From positions 124,001 through 188,000 of the forward strand of contig CASDXO010000002.1 of NCBI GenBank assembly GCA_949285135.1: a DNA stretch of 64,000 nt, given 5' to 3'. Below the pieces are notes generated by a model. That model was not told where the DNA came from. It did no database searches and was given only the letters and a program-made list of their open reading frames with translations. Below, piece after piece: positions 17,215 through 25,767 of the stretch. Position numbers and translations under genes: made by a program. The stretch's first letter is position 1; each line of letters starts with the position of its first letter. Source of the stretch: an uncultured Phascolarctobacterium sp. GTDB lineage: Bacteria > Bacillota > Negativicutes > Acidaminococcales > Acidaminococcaceae.

Positions 17215-17957
17215 ATTTTTTGTTTATAACTTTATTTCCTGAGCAAATAGAGCAGGCTGCTTCTCACAGTATTATTAAACGAGCTGTGGATAAGGGCCTT
17301 ATCAGTGTATCATGTATTAATCCACGTGACTTCACTACCGACAGACACCGTACCGTAGATGATGCACCTTTTGGCGGCGGTGCCGGGATGGTACTGAAGC
17401 CTGAGCCTATGGTGGCAGCGATACGAAAGGCCAAGGAGCAGCTGCCGGATGCCAGAGTGATTGCCATGTGCCCGGGAGGCAGAACCTTAAGGCAGGATAT
17501 TGTTGAAGAATATGCCCAATGTGGACAGGATATGATTTTCGTCTGTGGTCATTATGAAGGCTTTGATGAACGTATTTTTAACTGGGTGGATGAAAAGCTC
17601 TCCATAGGTGATTATGTACTTACCGGTGGTGAGATGCCTGCGCTTATTGTTATGGATGCTGTGGCACGATTTATTCCAGGCGTTTTGGGAAAACTGGTCA
17701 GTGCTGAGGAAGATTCTTTCAGTACAGGTCTTCTGGAATATCCGCAATATACCAGACCTGTAGATTTTGAAGGACTGACGGTACCTGAAGTGCTGCGCAA
17801 CGGCAATCATGCGCTGATTAACAGATGGCGGCGCAAACAGTCACTGAAAGCTACTTATCTGCTGCGTCCGGAGCTTTTGCCTCATGATATGGATAAAGAA
17901 GACAGAAAGCTGATGACGGAAATAAAAGCAGAGCTGCAGGGTGATGCAGATGGCTGA
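17211..17957 (+). CDS. trmD: tRNA (guanine-N1)-methyltransferase TrmD
   Basis: A 248-residue SPOUT methyltransferase making m1G37 in tRNAs, which prevents +1 frameshifting. It has the start LFITLFPEQIEQ, PFGGGAGMVLKPEP, and the trefoil-knot SAM-binding segments FVCGHYEGFDERI and LSIGDYVLTGGEMPAL. It follows the usual gene order after rimM. Its last codons overlap the next gene, another SPOUT methyltransferase. Confidence 0.98.
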   Translation: MNFLFITLFPEQIEQAASHSIIKRAVDKGLISVSCINPRDFTTDRHRTVDDAPFGGGAGMVLKPEPMVAAIRKAKEQLPDARVIAMCPGGRTLRQDIVEEYAQCGQDMIFVCGHYEGFDERIFNWVDEKLSIGDYVLTGGEMPALIVMDAVARFIPGVLGKLVSAEEDSFSTGLLEYPQYTRPVDFEGLTVPEVLRNGNHALINRWRRKQSLKATYLLRPELLPHDMDKEDRKLMTEIKAELQGDADG

Positions 17958-18522
17958 TTTATTTGTAGGTTTGGTGCATTACCCTATTTATAATAAAAGA
18001 ATGCAGGTCATTGCAAGTGCAGTAACAAATTTTGACTTACATGATATTTCCCGTACCTGCAGAACCTATGATGTCAAAAAATACTATATCATTCATCCGC
18101 TTGAGGTGCAGCGTCAGATTGTAGAGCGTATTATCGGTTACTGGCAGCATGGCTATGGCAGCGTATATAATCCTGACCGCAGTGATGCTTTAAACAGAGT
18201 ATGCTGGCAGCCTGATATAGCGGCAGTGGCAGAGAATGTAAGGCAGCTGATTGGACAGGAGCCATATATCGTAACTACAGATGCCAGAACTTATCCTAAT
18301 ACTGTCAGCTATCAGTTTATGCGCAGAAAGATGCAGGAAGGAACGAGACCGGTACTGCTGCTTTTCGGCACTGGATTTGGTATAGAAGCCAATGTTATGA
18401 AGAAATTTGATTATATTTTAGAGCCGGTTTACGGCAGCTGCGACTATAATCATCTGTGTGTGCGCAGTGCAGCGGCTATTATTCTTGACCGCTTGGCCGG
18501 TGAGCCATGGTGGGAAAAATAA
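17950..18522 (+). CDS. SPOUT-type RNA methyltransferase (SAM_MT family)
   Basis: A 190-residue protein starting MADLFVGLVHYPIYNKRMQV. It belongs to the SAM-dependent RNA methyltransferase family seen after trmD in Firmicutes and Deltaproteobacteria. The C-terminal FGTGFGIE, YGSCDYNHLCVRSAAAIILDRL is consistent with a SPOUT knot binding SAM. The RNA target is unknown. I prefer the ATG at 17950, giving an eight-base overlap with trmD, over the in-frame GTG 17941 and ATG 17944. Confidence 0.85.
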   Translation: MADLFVGLVHYPIYNKRMQVIASAVTNFDLHDISRTCRTYDVKKYYIIHPLEVQRQIVERIIGYWQHGYGSVYNPDRSDALNRVCWQPDIAAVAENVRQLIGQEPYIVTTDARTYPNTVSYQFMRRKMQEGTRPVLLLFGTGFGIEANVMKKFDYILEPVYGSCDYNHLCVRSAAAIILDRLAGEPWWEK

Positions 18523-18545
18523 TCTGCAGAAAAGTGTAAAATATA

Positions 18546-18574
18546 TTGCATTAAGCTGCTGATTATGATAAAAT
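18546..18574 (+). promoter_or_regulatory. Predicted promoter of rplS
   Basis: TTGCAT (18546-18551) and TAAAAT (18569-18574) are 17 bases apart between the methyltransferase gene and the L19 leader. Confidence 0.55.
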
Positions 18575-18584
18575 CTTTTTTGTG

Positions 18585-18636
18585 TAATACGGACGGTCCG
18601 CTGTGGAGTTCGCACATGAACGTCTATGAATTAGGA
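18585..18636 (+). ncRNA. Candidate L19 (rplS) leader RNA
   Basis: The segment directly upstream of rplS contains TAATACGGACGGTCCGCTGTG, split by a short GGAC/GTCC hairpin and a TGTG/CACA hairpin. This resembles the autoregulatory L19 ribosomal-protein leader of Firmicutes. Position and local motif support it; a covariance search would decide. Confidence 0.5.
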
Positions 18637-18643
18637 GGAAATT

Positions 18644-18985
18644 ATGAACATTATTGAAGTATTGGAACAAGAACAACTTCGTTCCGACATTCCTGACTTC
18701 CGTGCAGGTGACACCGTAAAAGTTTATGTAAAAGTTGTTGAAGGCAGCAGAGAACGTATCCAGCTGTTTGAAGGCGTTGTAATTTCCCGCAGCGGCTCCG
18801 GCGTGCGTGAAAACTTTACTGTTCGCCGTATCTCCTATGGTGTTGGTGTAGAAAGAACTTTCCCGGTACATAGCCCTCGTTTGGAAAAAATCGAAGTTGC
18901 TCGCCGCGGTATCGTTCGTCGTGCTAAACTGTACTATCTGCGTAACCTCACCGGTAAAGCAGCTCGTATCAGAGAAAGACGCTAA
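18644..18985 (+). CDS. rplS: 50S ribosomal protein L19
   Basis: A 113-residue large-subunit protein at the 30S-50S interface. The segments [26 protein letters not shown] and the basic C-terminus [22 protein letters not shown] are characteristic. AGGAGG lies upstream. It probably has its own promoter and leader, and it ends at a strong terminator, which closes the ffh-rplS block. Confidence 0.98.
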   Translation: MNIIEVLEQEQLRSDIPDFRAGDTVKVYVKVVEGSRERIQLFEGVVISRSGSGVRENFTVRRISYGVGVERTFPVHSPRLEKIEVARRGIVRRAKLYYLRNLTGKAARIRERR

Positions 18986-19003
18986 TTTTTACCAAGATGA
19001 TGG

Positions 19004-19032
19004 AAGGGACTGTAGTTACAGTCCCTTTTATT
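19004..19032 (+). terminator. Intrinsic terminator after rplS
   Basis: GGGACTGT and ACAGTCCC form an 8-bp stem with a four-base loop, followed by TTTTATTATTTT. Confidence 0.88.
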
Positions 19033-19048
19033 ATTTTCGGCAGAAGTG

Positions 19049-19077
19049 CTGACTGCAAATAAATTTTGTGTTACAAT
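19049..19077 (+). promoter_or_regulatory. Predicted promoter of lepB
   Basis: CTGACT (19049-19054) and TACAAT (19072-19077) with 17-base spacing, about 57 bases before the lepB start. The -35 box is weak. Confidence 0.4.
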
Positions 19078-19133
19078 AAAAGACAGCTTTTTATAAGCTG
19101 CAGGTGTAAAGATTTTCGGAAAGGAGTGCAGAT

Positions 19134-19706
19134 ATGAGCAGTAAAAATAATTCTTCCTGGCAGGATTCAGCCAGTGACTGGCTTGTTTCTATTATTGTAG
19201 CTGTTGCGCTGGCTTTTTGTATAAGGACTTTTCTTGTGGAACCGTACATGGTGGAAGGCTCTTCCATGTATCCGACGTTAATAAACCATGAACGGGTTAT
19301 CGTTGATAAGCTCAGCTATTATTTTACAGATCCAAAAAAAGGTGAAATTATCGTCTTCCGTTATCCTAAAGATCAAAGCCGTGATTTTATTAAAAGAGTT
19401 ATTGCCGTAGGCGGCGATACTGTTGAAATGAGACAGGGCAAAGTGTTTGTAAATGGTACAATGCTTAATGAGGGCTATATTTATAAAGATGACCCCAAAG
19501 GTCCTAATCTTTCCGATTACAGAAAGTCTGTAGTTCCTGAGGGTCATATATTTGTTCTGGGTGATAACCGTAATAATTCTGAGGACAGCCGCTTTGCAGA
19601 TGTAGATTTTGTACCGCTGAAGCTGGTCAAAGGTCGGGCTGCACTGGTGTTCTGGCCGTTGGATCAGTTCCATCTGATTAAGGCTGATACAGGTATGGCG
19701 CAATGA
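19134..19706 (+). CDS. lepB: Signal peptidase I
   Basis: A 190-residue type I signal peptidase that cleaves secretory signal peptides at the outer face of the cytoplasmic membrane. One N-terminal membrane helix (about 16-34) precedes the catalytic Ser44 in VEGSSMYPTL; the general-base Lys is in KRVIAVGGD at about residue 87; box E is GDNRNNSEDSR. The single membrane anchor and short length are typical of Gram-positive enzymes. It overlaps the rbgA start by four bases. Confidence 0.97.
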   Translation: MSSKNNSSWQDSASDWLVSIIVAVALAFCIRTFLVEPYMVEGSSMYPTLINHERVIVDKLSYYFTDPKKGEIIVFRYPKDQSRDFIKRVIAVGGDTVEMRQGKVFVNGTMLNEGYIYKDDPKGPNLSDYRKSVVPEGHIFVLGDNRNNSEDSRFADVDFVPLKLVKGRAALVFWPLDQFHLIKADTGMAQ

Positions 19707-20560
19707 TAGCTGATTTTAAAATTCAATGGTTTCCCGGTCATATGACCAAGGCCAAAAGAATGATGGAAGCACAGATTAAACTGGTGGATGTCGTTGTAGA
19801 AATGCTGGATGCCAGAATTCCAAAATCGAGTACTAATCCGATGCTGGTTAATTTACTTGGCGGCAAACCGAAGGTTATTGCGCTCAATAAGGTTGATATG
19901 GCAGATAATGCCAGAACAGAACTGTGGCTGCAGAAATTAAAGGGCAGTGGATTACCTGTATGTAAAGTAGACTGCGCCACTGGTAAAGGCGTTAAACAGC
20001 TGATAGGTCTTATTCAGACAGCGGCAAAACCTGTAATTGATAAGTGGCTGAAAAAGGGTGTGCGCAATCGTCCTATTCGCGTAATGATAGTGGGGATTCC
20101 CAATGTTGGTAAGTCAACACTCATTAATCGTCTGGTTGGTAAAAATAAGGTTGTGGCTGCTGATAAGCCTGGTGTAACAAGAGGCCAGCAATGGATTACT
20201 ATTGCTAAAGGTCTGGAACTTCTGGATACTCCCGGCGTATTATGGCCCAAATTTGAGGATCCGGAGATTGGCTTTAGTTTGGCTGTTACAGGTGCTATTA
20301 AAGAGGATGTGTTTGACAGAGAGCAGGCAGCAGAATTGCTGATTGCCCGGCTTATGGAAGCATATCCGCAGGAGCTGAAAACAAAATACACGATAGATTT
20401 TGAAAGTCGTGAAGATGTAAAGGATGTAATGGCGAAGATTGCGGCTGCACGCGGTTGTATTAAAGCAGGCGGAGTTTATGACCTTGATAAGGTATATCAG
20501 CTTGTTTTGCGTGATTTTCGTTCAGGACGTATGGGTCGTTTTACTATTGACGAACCATAA
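19703..20560 (+). CDS. rbgA: Ribosome biogenesis GTPase RbgA (YlqF)
   Basis: A 285-residue circularly permuted GTPase needed for late 50S assembly. The start IQWFPGHMTKAKRMM is diagnostic. G4 (NKVD, near residue 62) comes before G1 (GIPNVGKSTLINRL, near 133) and G3 (DTPG), the permuted order. The C-terminal ANTAR-like helical domain follows. The gene sits between lepB and rnhB as in Bacillus and ends at a terminator. Confidence 0.97.
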   Translation: MIADFKIQWFPGHMTKAKRMMEAQIKLVDVVVEMLDARIPKSSTNPMLVNLLGGKPKVIALNKVDMADNARTELWLQKLKGSGLPVCKVDCATGKGVKQLIGLIQTAAKPVIDKWLKKGVRNRPIRVMIVGIPNVGKSTLINRLVGKNKVVAADKPGVTRGQQWITIAKGLELLDTPGVLWPKFEDPEIGFSLAVTGAIKEDVFDREQAAELLIARLMEAYPQELKTKYTIDFESREDVKDVMAKIAAARGCIKAGGVYDLDKVYQLVLRDFRSGRMGRFTIDEP

Positions 20561-20565
20561 AGATA

Positions 20566-20589
20566 ACCGCCTTTGCAGGCGGTTTTTTT
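20566..20589 (+). terminator. Intrinsic terminator after rbgA
   Basis: ACCGCC and GGCGGT pair (with extension to ACCGCCT/AGGCGGT) across a four-base loop, followed by seven T. Confidence 0.88.
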
Positions 20590-20603
20590 GTGAGGTGATT
20601 TGC

Positions 20604-21434
20604 ATGAAAATTCAGGAAATTAAAACAATTCTTGATAATAAGCCACAAGAAGCATTTTTGCAGCAGCTGGCGATGGACAGCCGCAGTGGGGTACAGAAGT
20701 TACTTCAGGGATACTATAAAAAGCTTGCAGCGGCAGAAGCAGAACAGCAGCGCTTTTATGAAATGCTGCGTTATGAGAGAACAGAGTATGACGGAGGAGC
20801 AGAATTTGTTGCTGGTGTTGACGAAGCAGGGCGCGGGCCGCTGGCAGGGCCGCTGGTTATTGCCGCTGTAATTTTGCCGCGAGATATTTTTATCAGCGGA
20901 CTTAATGATTCCAAGCAGCTTTCCGCTAAAAAACGGGAGCTGCTATATCAAGAAATAATTGCCAAGGCTGTAGCAGTAAGTGTGAATATAGTGAGTGTCA
21001 GCAATATTGACAGCCTTAATATTTACCATGCTACGCAGGAGGGAATGAGCCAGGTATTAAGACATCTGAACATTAAGCCGCAGACAGCGTTGATAGATGC
21101 TATGCCGCTTGAGGTAGAAACCATTAAATGTCTTTCTATTGTACATGGAGATGCTCTCAGTGCGTCTATTGCGGCTGCGTCTGTCATTGCCAAAGTAACG
21201 CGTGACAGGATTATGGAAAGATTGGCTGCAGTTTATCCGCAGTATGGGTTTGCTGGTAATAAAGGCTATGGCAGTAAAGAACATATGCAGGCTGTGGCTG
21301 AATACGGTGCTACCATATGGCACAGACGCAGCTTTGAACCTGTGCGAAGCATGCATCTTGCTGCTGTGGAGCCGCAGGATAATATTTTATATTCGCCGCT
21401 GACTGATAAGTTTGAATATGAACCGGAAGGATGA
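20604..21434 (+). CDS. rnhB: Ribonuclease HII
   Basis: A 276-residue RNase HII that cuts RNA in RNA-DNA hybrids and initiates ribonucleotide excision. After an N-terminal helical extension of about 65 residues typical of Firmicutes, the catalytic core starts at GVDEAGRGPLAGPLV near residue 71. Further on are NDSKQLS, IIDA-equivalent LIDAM, and HGDALSASIAAASVIAKVTRD. I chose ATG 20604, with GTGAGGTGA upstream; the frame is open back into rbgA but that part crosses a terminator. The last 17 bases overlap yraN. Confidence 0.96.
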   Translation: MKIQEIKTILDNKPQEAFLQQLAMDSRSGVQKLLQGYYKKLAAAEAEQQRFYEMLRYERTEYDGGAEFVAGVDEAGRGPLAGPLVIAAVILPRDIFISGLNDSKQLSAKKRELLYQEIIAKAVAVSVNIVSVSNIDSLNIYHATQEGMSQVLRHLNIKPQTALIDAMPLEVETIKCLSIVHGDALSASIAAASVIAKVTRDRIMERLAAVYPQYGFAGNKGYGSKEHMQAVAEYGATIWHRRSFEPVRSMHLAAVEPQDNILYSPLTDKFEYEPEG

Positions 21435-21780
21435 GCTGGGAAGGTTTGGAGAAGATTTTGCCTGCAACTATCTGCGGCGACAGGGATATACCGTTCTATG
21501 CCGTAATTTTCGCTGCCGTATAGGTGAAATAGATATTATTGCTGAAAAAGATGCTGTATTATGTTTTGTTGAAGTAAAGACACGTGCTTCCGGAAGATAT
21601 GGAAAGCCTGCGGAAGCCGTGACCTGGACTAAACAACAAAAGATTTATCGGTGTGCTGAATATTATATGCAGGTGAGAGGTATAATACAAAATATGCCGG
21701 TACTTTCTTTTGATGTTATAGAAATTTTAAAAGAAGGAACTGTGGTAAAAGAGTTTCACCATTATCCGCATTGCTTCTGA
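21418..21780 (+). CDS. yraN: YraN family endonuclease-like protein (UPF0102)
   Basis: A 120-residue protein with a restriction endonuclease-like core: RRQGYTVLCRNFRCRIGEIDIIAEKDAVLCFVEVKTR contains the E, D and ExK residues of a PD-(D/E)XK nuclease. The cellular function of YraN is not settled; it is often near rnhB and comM. I prefer ATG 21418 over TTG 21412. The gene overlaps rnhB and ends 19 bases before the comM-like gene. Confidence 0.9.
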   Translation: MNRKDELGRFGEDFACNYLRRQGYTVLCRNFRCRIGEIDIIAEKDAVLCFVEVKTRASGRYGKPAEAVTWTKQQKIYRCAEYYMQVRGIIQNMPVLSFDVIEILKEGTVVKEFHHYPHCF

Positions 21781-21799
21781 GAAAGAAGGGTTTTGTGTA

Positions 21800-23320
21800 G
21801 TGTTTTCTTATGTATTAGGTGAAACCACCATAGGAATTGATGGGGTAAAGATTGCGGTAGAAGTCGATGTTACTAACGGTTTGCCGGGCTTCGATATTGT
21901 TGGGCTGCCCAATCTTGCCGTGCGTGAGGCCAGAGAAAGAGTAAAGGCGGCCATACGCAATTCAGGCTATCCCTTTCCGATGACGAAGATAACCGTCAAT
22001 CTTGCGCCGGCTGATTTGAAAAAAGAAGGGTCGGGATTGGACCTGCCGATAGCGGTAGGTGTTTTGGTAAGTTCTAAATTTCTTTCACAGGAAATGGTAA
22101 ACGGGAAGATTTTTGTTGGCGAACTGTCGCTTGACGGCAGTGTGCGCAAGCTTTCCGGAGTATTGTCCATGATTATCGAGGCGAAAAAAAGCGGGTTTCA
22201 GGAAATCTTTATTCCCGCTGACAACGCTGCCGAAGGTAAGCTTATTGCAGGTATCGATGTTTATGCAGTTGGCAGCCTGATGGAATTAGTAGATCATTTA
22301 CAGAGTACTAAAAAGTTGCAGCCGCTGCCCAAGGAAAACATTCTTGAAAATGCTGAACGTATTTATCGTGAAGATTTTGCTGATGTCAAAGGGCAACCTG
22401 TAGCAAGACGCGCGCTGGAAATTGCGGCAGCAGGAGGACACAGTATCCTGATGGTAGGAGCCCCTGGCTGTGGTAAGACCATGCTGGCCAGACGGCTTGT
22501 GACTATTTTGCCGCCGATGACTGAGGAGGAAGCTTTAGAAGTTACCAAGATTTACAGCATTGTTGGCATGCTGCCGGAAACGGAAAGTATTATGCTGGAA
22601 AGACCGTTTCGCAGTCCGCATCACAGTGTTTCTGCCAGTGCATTATTAGGTGGCGGACCATATCCGCGACCAGGTGAAGTGACATTGAGTCATAATGGGG
22701 TATTGTTTTTAGATGAGCTGCCCGAGTTTGAACGTTATACGCTGGAAATGTTACGCCAGCCGCTGGAAGACGGAGAGGTAAATATTTCCCGCGTCAGAGC
22801 GGCGATGACTTTTCCCAGCAAATTTATTCTTTGTGCGGCACAAAATCCGTGTCCCTGTGGTTATCTGGGAGATAAAGAGCATCGCTGTCGCTGCCGGCAG
22901 AAAGAAATTGACAATTACCGCCGTAAAGTATCAGGCCCTTTATTAGACAGGATTGATATGCAGATAAATTTGACTCGTGTTAATTTCAGCGAATTGGAAA
23001 ATAAAGAAAAAGGTGAAAGTTCTGCAGCAATACGTAAGAGAGTGGTAGCTGCAAGAAATATACAGCTGCAGCGTTTGCAGGGCAGCGGCTTGTATTGTAA
23101 TGCGCAAATGGGCAGGCAGGAAGTTGTTCATTACTGCAGCCTGGAAAAGGAGGCGCAGGATATGCTGGGGAAATATTTTAATGCCCTGCATCTGAGTGCG
23201 CGTAGCCATGACAGAATTCTGAAAGTTGCCAGGACGATTGCTGACCTTGCGGGTAGTAAGCACATTGCCGCAGCTCATGTTGCAGAAGCCATCCAGTTAC
23301 GTACAAGTATTACAGGATAA
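21800..23320 (+). CDS. comM: YifB/ComM family Mg chelatase-like AAA+ ATPase
   Basis: A 506-residue AAA+ protein with an N-terminal Lon-like domain (about 1-170), Walker A GAPGCGKTML near residue 220, Walker B LFLDELPEF, and the CPCGYLGDKEHRCRC zinc-like cysteine cluster in the ATPase region. ComM is a branch-migration helicase for natural transformation in Gram-negative bacteria; in Firmicutes the function is less clear. The start is GTG at 21800 with AGAAGG upstream. Confidence 0.93.
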   Translation: MFSYVLGETTIGIDGVKIAVEVDVTNGLPGFDIVGLPNLAVREARERVKAAIRNSGYPFPMTKITVNLAPADLKKEGSGLDLPIAVGVLVSSKFLSQEMVNGKIFVGELSLDGSVRKLSGVLSMIIEAKKSGFQEIFIPADNAAEGKLIAGIDVYAVGSLMELVDHLQSTKKLQPLPKENILENAERIYREDFADVKGQPVARRALEIAAAGGHSILMVGAPGCGKTMLARRLVTILPPMTEEEALEVTKIYSIVGMLPETESIMLERPFRSPHHSVSASALLGGGPYPRPGEVTLSHNGVLFLDELPEFERYTLEMLRQPLEDGEVNISRVRAAMTFPSKFILCAAQNPCPCGYLGDKEHRCRCRQKEIDNYRRKVSGPLLDRIDMQINLTRVNFSELENKEKGESSAAIRKRVVAARNIQLQRLQGSGLYCNAQMGRQEVVHYCSLEKEAQDMLGKYFNALHLSARSHDRILKVARTIADLAGSKHIAAAHVAEAIQLRTSITG

Positions 23321-23351
23321 AATACTACAGACAGGTCACATATTATATGAT

Positions 23352-23390
23352 AAAATAAAAACATCACGAAAGTGATGTTTTTATTTTTAA
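23352..23390 (+). terminator. Intrinsic terminator after comM
   Basis: AAAACATCAC and GTGATGTTTT around a GAAA tetraloop, followed by TATTTTT. It lies between comM and the ACT-domain gene, whose translation starts beyond it at 23408. Confidence 0.88.
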
Positions 23391-23407
23391 AACAGGGAGG
23401 CAACATT

Positions 23408-23677
23408 ATGCGAATAGTATTGACCATTGTAGGTAAAGATAAGGTGGGTATTATTGCCAGTGTAAGTCGTACGTTGGCGGAATGCAATATTAATATTATT
23501 AATATTAATCAAAATATTATGCAGGGATTTTTTAACATGGTATTGATAGCCGATATGAGTAATGCCAATGTTACGCTTAAAGAAGCACAGGAAAAATTCG
23601 CTGCACTTGGCAAAGAAATAGGTGTGGAAATCCGTCTGCAAAGTGAAGAAATCTTTACTGCCATGCATCGCATATAG
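23408..23677 (+). CDS. ACT domain protein, UPF0237 family
   Basis: An 89-residue single ACT domain: MRIVLTIVGKDKVGIIASVSRTLAECNINI gives the beta-alpha-beta start, followed by IMQGFFNMVLIADM. ACT domains bind amino acids and regulate partner proteins; this family is almost always encoded next to a UPF0210 gene. The ATG at 23408 has GGGAGG upstream. An upstream in-frame ATG at 23372 falls within the comM terminator and was rejected. The next gene starts nine bases later. Confidence 0.92.
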   Translation: MRIVLTIVGKDKVGIIASVSRTLAECNINIININQNIMQGFFNMVLIADMSNANVTLKEAQEKFAALGKEIGVEIRLQSEEIFTAMHRI

Positions 23678-23686
23678 GAGGTTGCC

Positions 23687-25048
23687 ATGCTGTTCAATAC
23701 CAATGATATTTTAGAAACGACACGCATGATTACCGAAAATAATCTGGATGTGCGTACTATTACTATGGGCATTAGCCTGAGAGATTGTGCTCATCCTGAT
23801 ATTAAGGTAACTGCACAAAAAATTTATGATAAAATATGCCAGAAAGCAGAAAAGCTGGTAAAGACCGGTGAAGACTTAGAAGTAGAGCTGGGAGTTCCCA
23901 TTATTAATAAACGTATTTCCGTAACTCCGGTAGCAATGGTTGGTGAAAGCTGTGACAGCAGCGATTATGTACCGTTGGCACAGGCTCTGGACAAAGCTGG
24001 CAAAAATGTCGGTGTTAATTTTATCGGTGGTTTTTCTGCTCTGGTAGATAAAGGTTATACCAAAGGTGATAAAAAATTAATTGCTGCAATCCCTGAAGCA
24101 CTGGCAGTTACTGATATTGTCTGCTCTTCTGTCAGTGTTGGCTCTACCAAATGCGGCATCAACATGGATGCGGTAGCACAGATGGGCAGAGTAGTAAAAA
24201 TGGCAGCTGAGCGTACTGCAGAACGTGATGCTATTGGCTGTGCCAAGCTGGTTATTTTCTGCAATGCCGTGCCTGATAATCCGTTTATGGCAGGTGCTTT
24301 TCATGGTGTAACAGAACCGGAAACAGTTATCAACGTAGGCGTAAGCGGACCAGGCGTAGTTAAGCATGCGCTGGAATCCGTGCGTGACGGTGATATCGGT
24401 ATGGTGGCTGAAACCATTAAGAAAACAGCCTTTAAGATTACCCGTGTAGGGCAGCTTGTTGCCCAGGAAGCTGCACGCAGACTTAATACTCAGTTTGGTA
24501 TTATCGACCTGTCTCTTGCGCCGACACCGGCAATTGGTGACAGTGTGGCACATATTCTGGAAGAAATTGGTCTGGAAAGCTGCGGCTGTCCGGGAACTAC
24601 TGCTACTTTGGCCATGCTGAACGATGCAGTTAAAAAAGGCGGTCTGATGGCTTCCAGCTATGTTGGCGGTTTAAGTGGTGCCTTTATACCTGTCAGTGAA
24701 GATGCCGGCATGATTGCTGCTGTAGAAAGAGGCTGCCTGACTTTGGAAAAACTGGAGGCCATGACCTGTGTATGTTCTGTAGGTCTTGACATGATTGCTG
24801 TTCCCGGTGATACTACTGCAGAAACAATTGCTGCCATTATTGCCGATGAAGCAGCTATTGGCATGATTAATAATAAGACTACTGCCGTACGTTTGATTCC
24901 TGTTCCCGGCAAAGGTGTAGGCGATAAAGTTGAGTTTGGCGGTTTGCTTGGATATGCGCCGATTATTGCAGTAAATAATTTCAAAGCGGATAAATTTATT
25001 GCCAGAGGCGGACGTATACCGGCACCGGTTAGGAGTCTGACAAACTGA
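23687..25048 (+). CDS. UPF0210/DUF711 family protein (PFL-like fold)
   Basis: A 453-residue protein of the UPF0210 family, reported as having a pyruvate formate-lyase-like fold without a confirmed reaction. Conserved stretches include [45 protein letters not shown] and [15 protein letters not shown]. No glycyl radical motif at the C-terminus is seen. The constant partnership with the ACT protein upstream suggests allosteric control by an amino acid. It overlaps nth by one base (TGATG). Confidence 0.9.
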   Translation: MLFNTNDILETTRMITENNLDVRTITMGISLRDCAHPDIKVTAQKIYDKICQKAEKLVKTGEDLEVELGVPIINKRISVTPVAMVGESCDSSDYVPLAQALDKAGKNVGVNFIGGFSALVDKGYTKGDKKLIAAIPEALAVTDIVCSSVSVGSTKCGINMDAVAQMGRVVKMAAERTAERDAIGCAKLVIFCNAVPDNPFMAGAFHGVTEPETVINVGVSGPGVVKHALESVRDGDIGMVAETIKKTAFKITRVGQLVAQEAARRLNTQFGIIDLSLAPTPAIGDSVAHILEEIGLESCGCPGTTATLAMLNDAVKKGGLMASSYVGGLSGAFIPVSEDAGMIAAVERGCLTLEKLEAMTCVCSVGLDMIAVPGDTTAETIAAIIADEAAIGMINNKTTAVRLIPVPGKGVGDKVEFGGLLGYAPIIAVNNFKADKFIARGGRIPAPVRSLTN

Positions 25049-25686
25049 TGCTGCGTAAAAGTAAACGTGATGCAATTTTAAAGATTCTGGAAGATACTTA
25101 CACAGGTACTAAAACAGCACTGAATTATAATTCTCCATTTGAACTGCTGGTTGCGGTTATTCTTTCTGCGCAGTGTACGGATGAGAGGGTAAATAAAATT
25201 ACAGCCCGTTTATTTCCCAAATATAATACACCGGAAAAAATGGGAGCGCTGACCCAGGAGGAAATGGAAGAGCAGATACGTGACTGTGGCCTTTTCCATG
25301 CCAAGGCAAAAAATATTCTGGCAGCCTGCCATATGCTGACAGAAGAATTTGACAGCAGGATTCCCGATGACATTGCAACACTGATGAAGCTGCCGGGAGT
25401 TGGCAAAAAAACGGCTAATGTAGTAGCAAGCGTTATTTACAATGTTCCTGCTATTGCTGTCGATACTCACGTATTCCGTGTTTCGCACAGATTGGGTCTG
25501 GCCAAAGGCGCGGATCCGCTGGCAACGGAAAAGGAGCTGCAAAAGATTATTCCCATGGAAAAATGGAGTGATGCGCATCACTGGTTTATCTGGCATGGAC
25601 GAAAAATATGTAAGGCCCGTAAACCGTTGTGTACAGAGTGTGTTTTACTGGCAGAATGTCCTTACAAGGAGAAAAATTTAGATTAA
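25048..25686 (+). CDS. nth: Endonuclease III
   Basis: A 212-residue bifunctional DNA glycosylase/AP lyase that repairs oxidised pyrimidines. The helix-hairpin-helix has LPGVGKKTANVV with catalytic Lys near 120, the catalytic Asp is in VDTHVFRVSHRLG, and the C-terminal [4Fe-4S] ligands are C-x6-C-x2-C-x5-C (CKARKPLCTECVLLAEC). It is translated from an overlap with the UPF0210 gene and ends at a terminator. Confidence 0.97.
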   Translation: MLRKSKRDAILKILEDTYTGTKTALNYNSPFELLVAVILSAQCTDERVNKITARLFPKYNTPEKMGALTQEEMEEQIRDCGLFHAKAKNILAACHMLTEEFDSRIPDDIATLMKLPGVGKKTANVVASVIYNVPAIAVDTHVFRVSHRLGLAKGADPLATEKELQKIIPMEKWSDAHHWFIWHGRKICKARKPLCTECVLLAECPYKEKNLD

Positions 25687-25716
25687 AACGACTGCATTGC
25701 AGTCGTTTTACTTTTA
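25685..25716 (+). terminator. Intrinsic terminator after nth
   Basis: AAAACGACTGC and GCAGTCGTTTT form an 11-bp stem with a three-base loop, followed by ACTTTT. Confidence 0.88.
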
Positions 25717-25767
25717 AATGGATTTATTTTCTATTACGACAATAGTTACAATATTACAGGAAATATA

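Noticed and set aside
20439-20603. N-terminal extension of RNase HII into rbgA
   Set aside because: It runs through the rbgA coding region and its terminator; ATG 20604 has a strong ribosome binding site.
23372-23407. Upstream start for the ACT-domain protein
   Set aside because: The codons come from the comM terminator stem; ATG 23408 fits the family and has GGGAGG.
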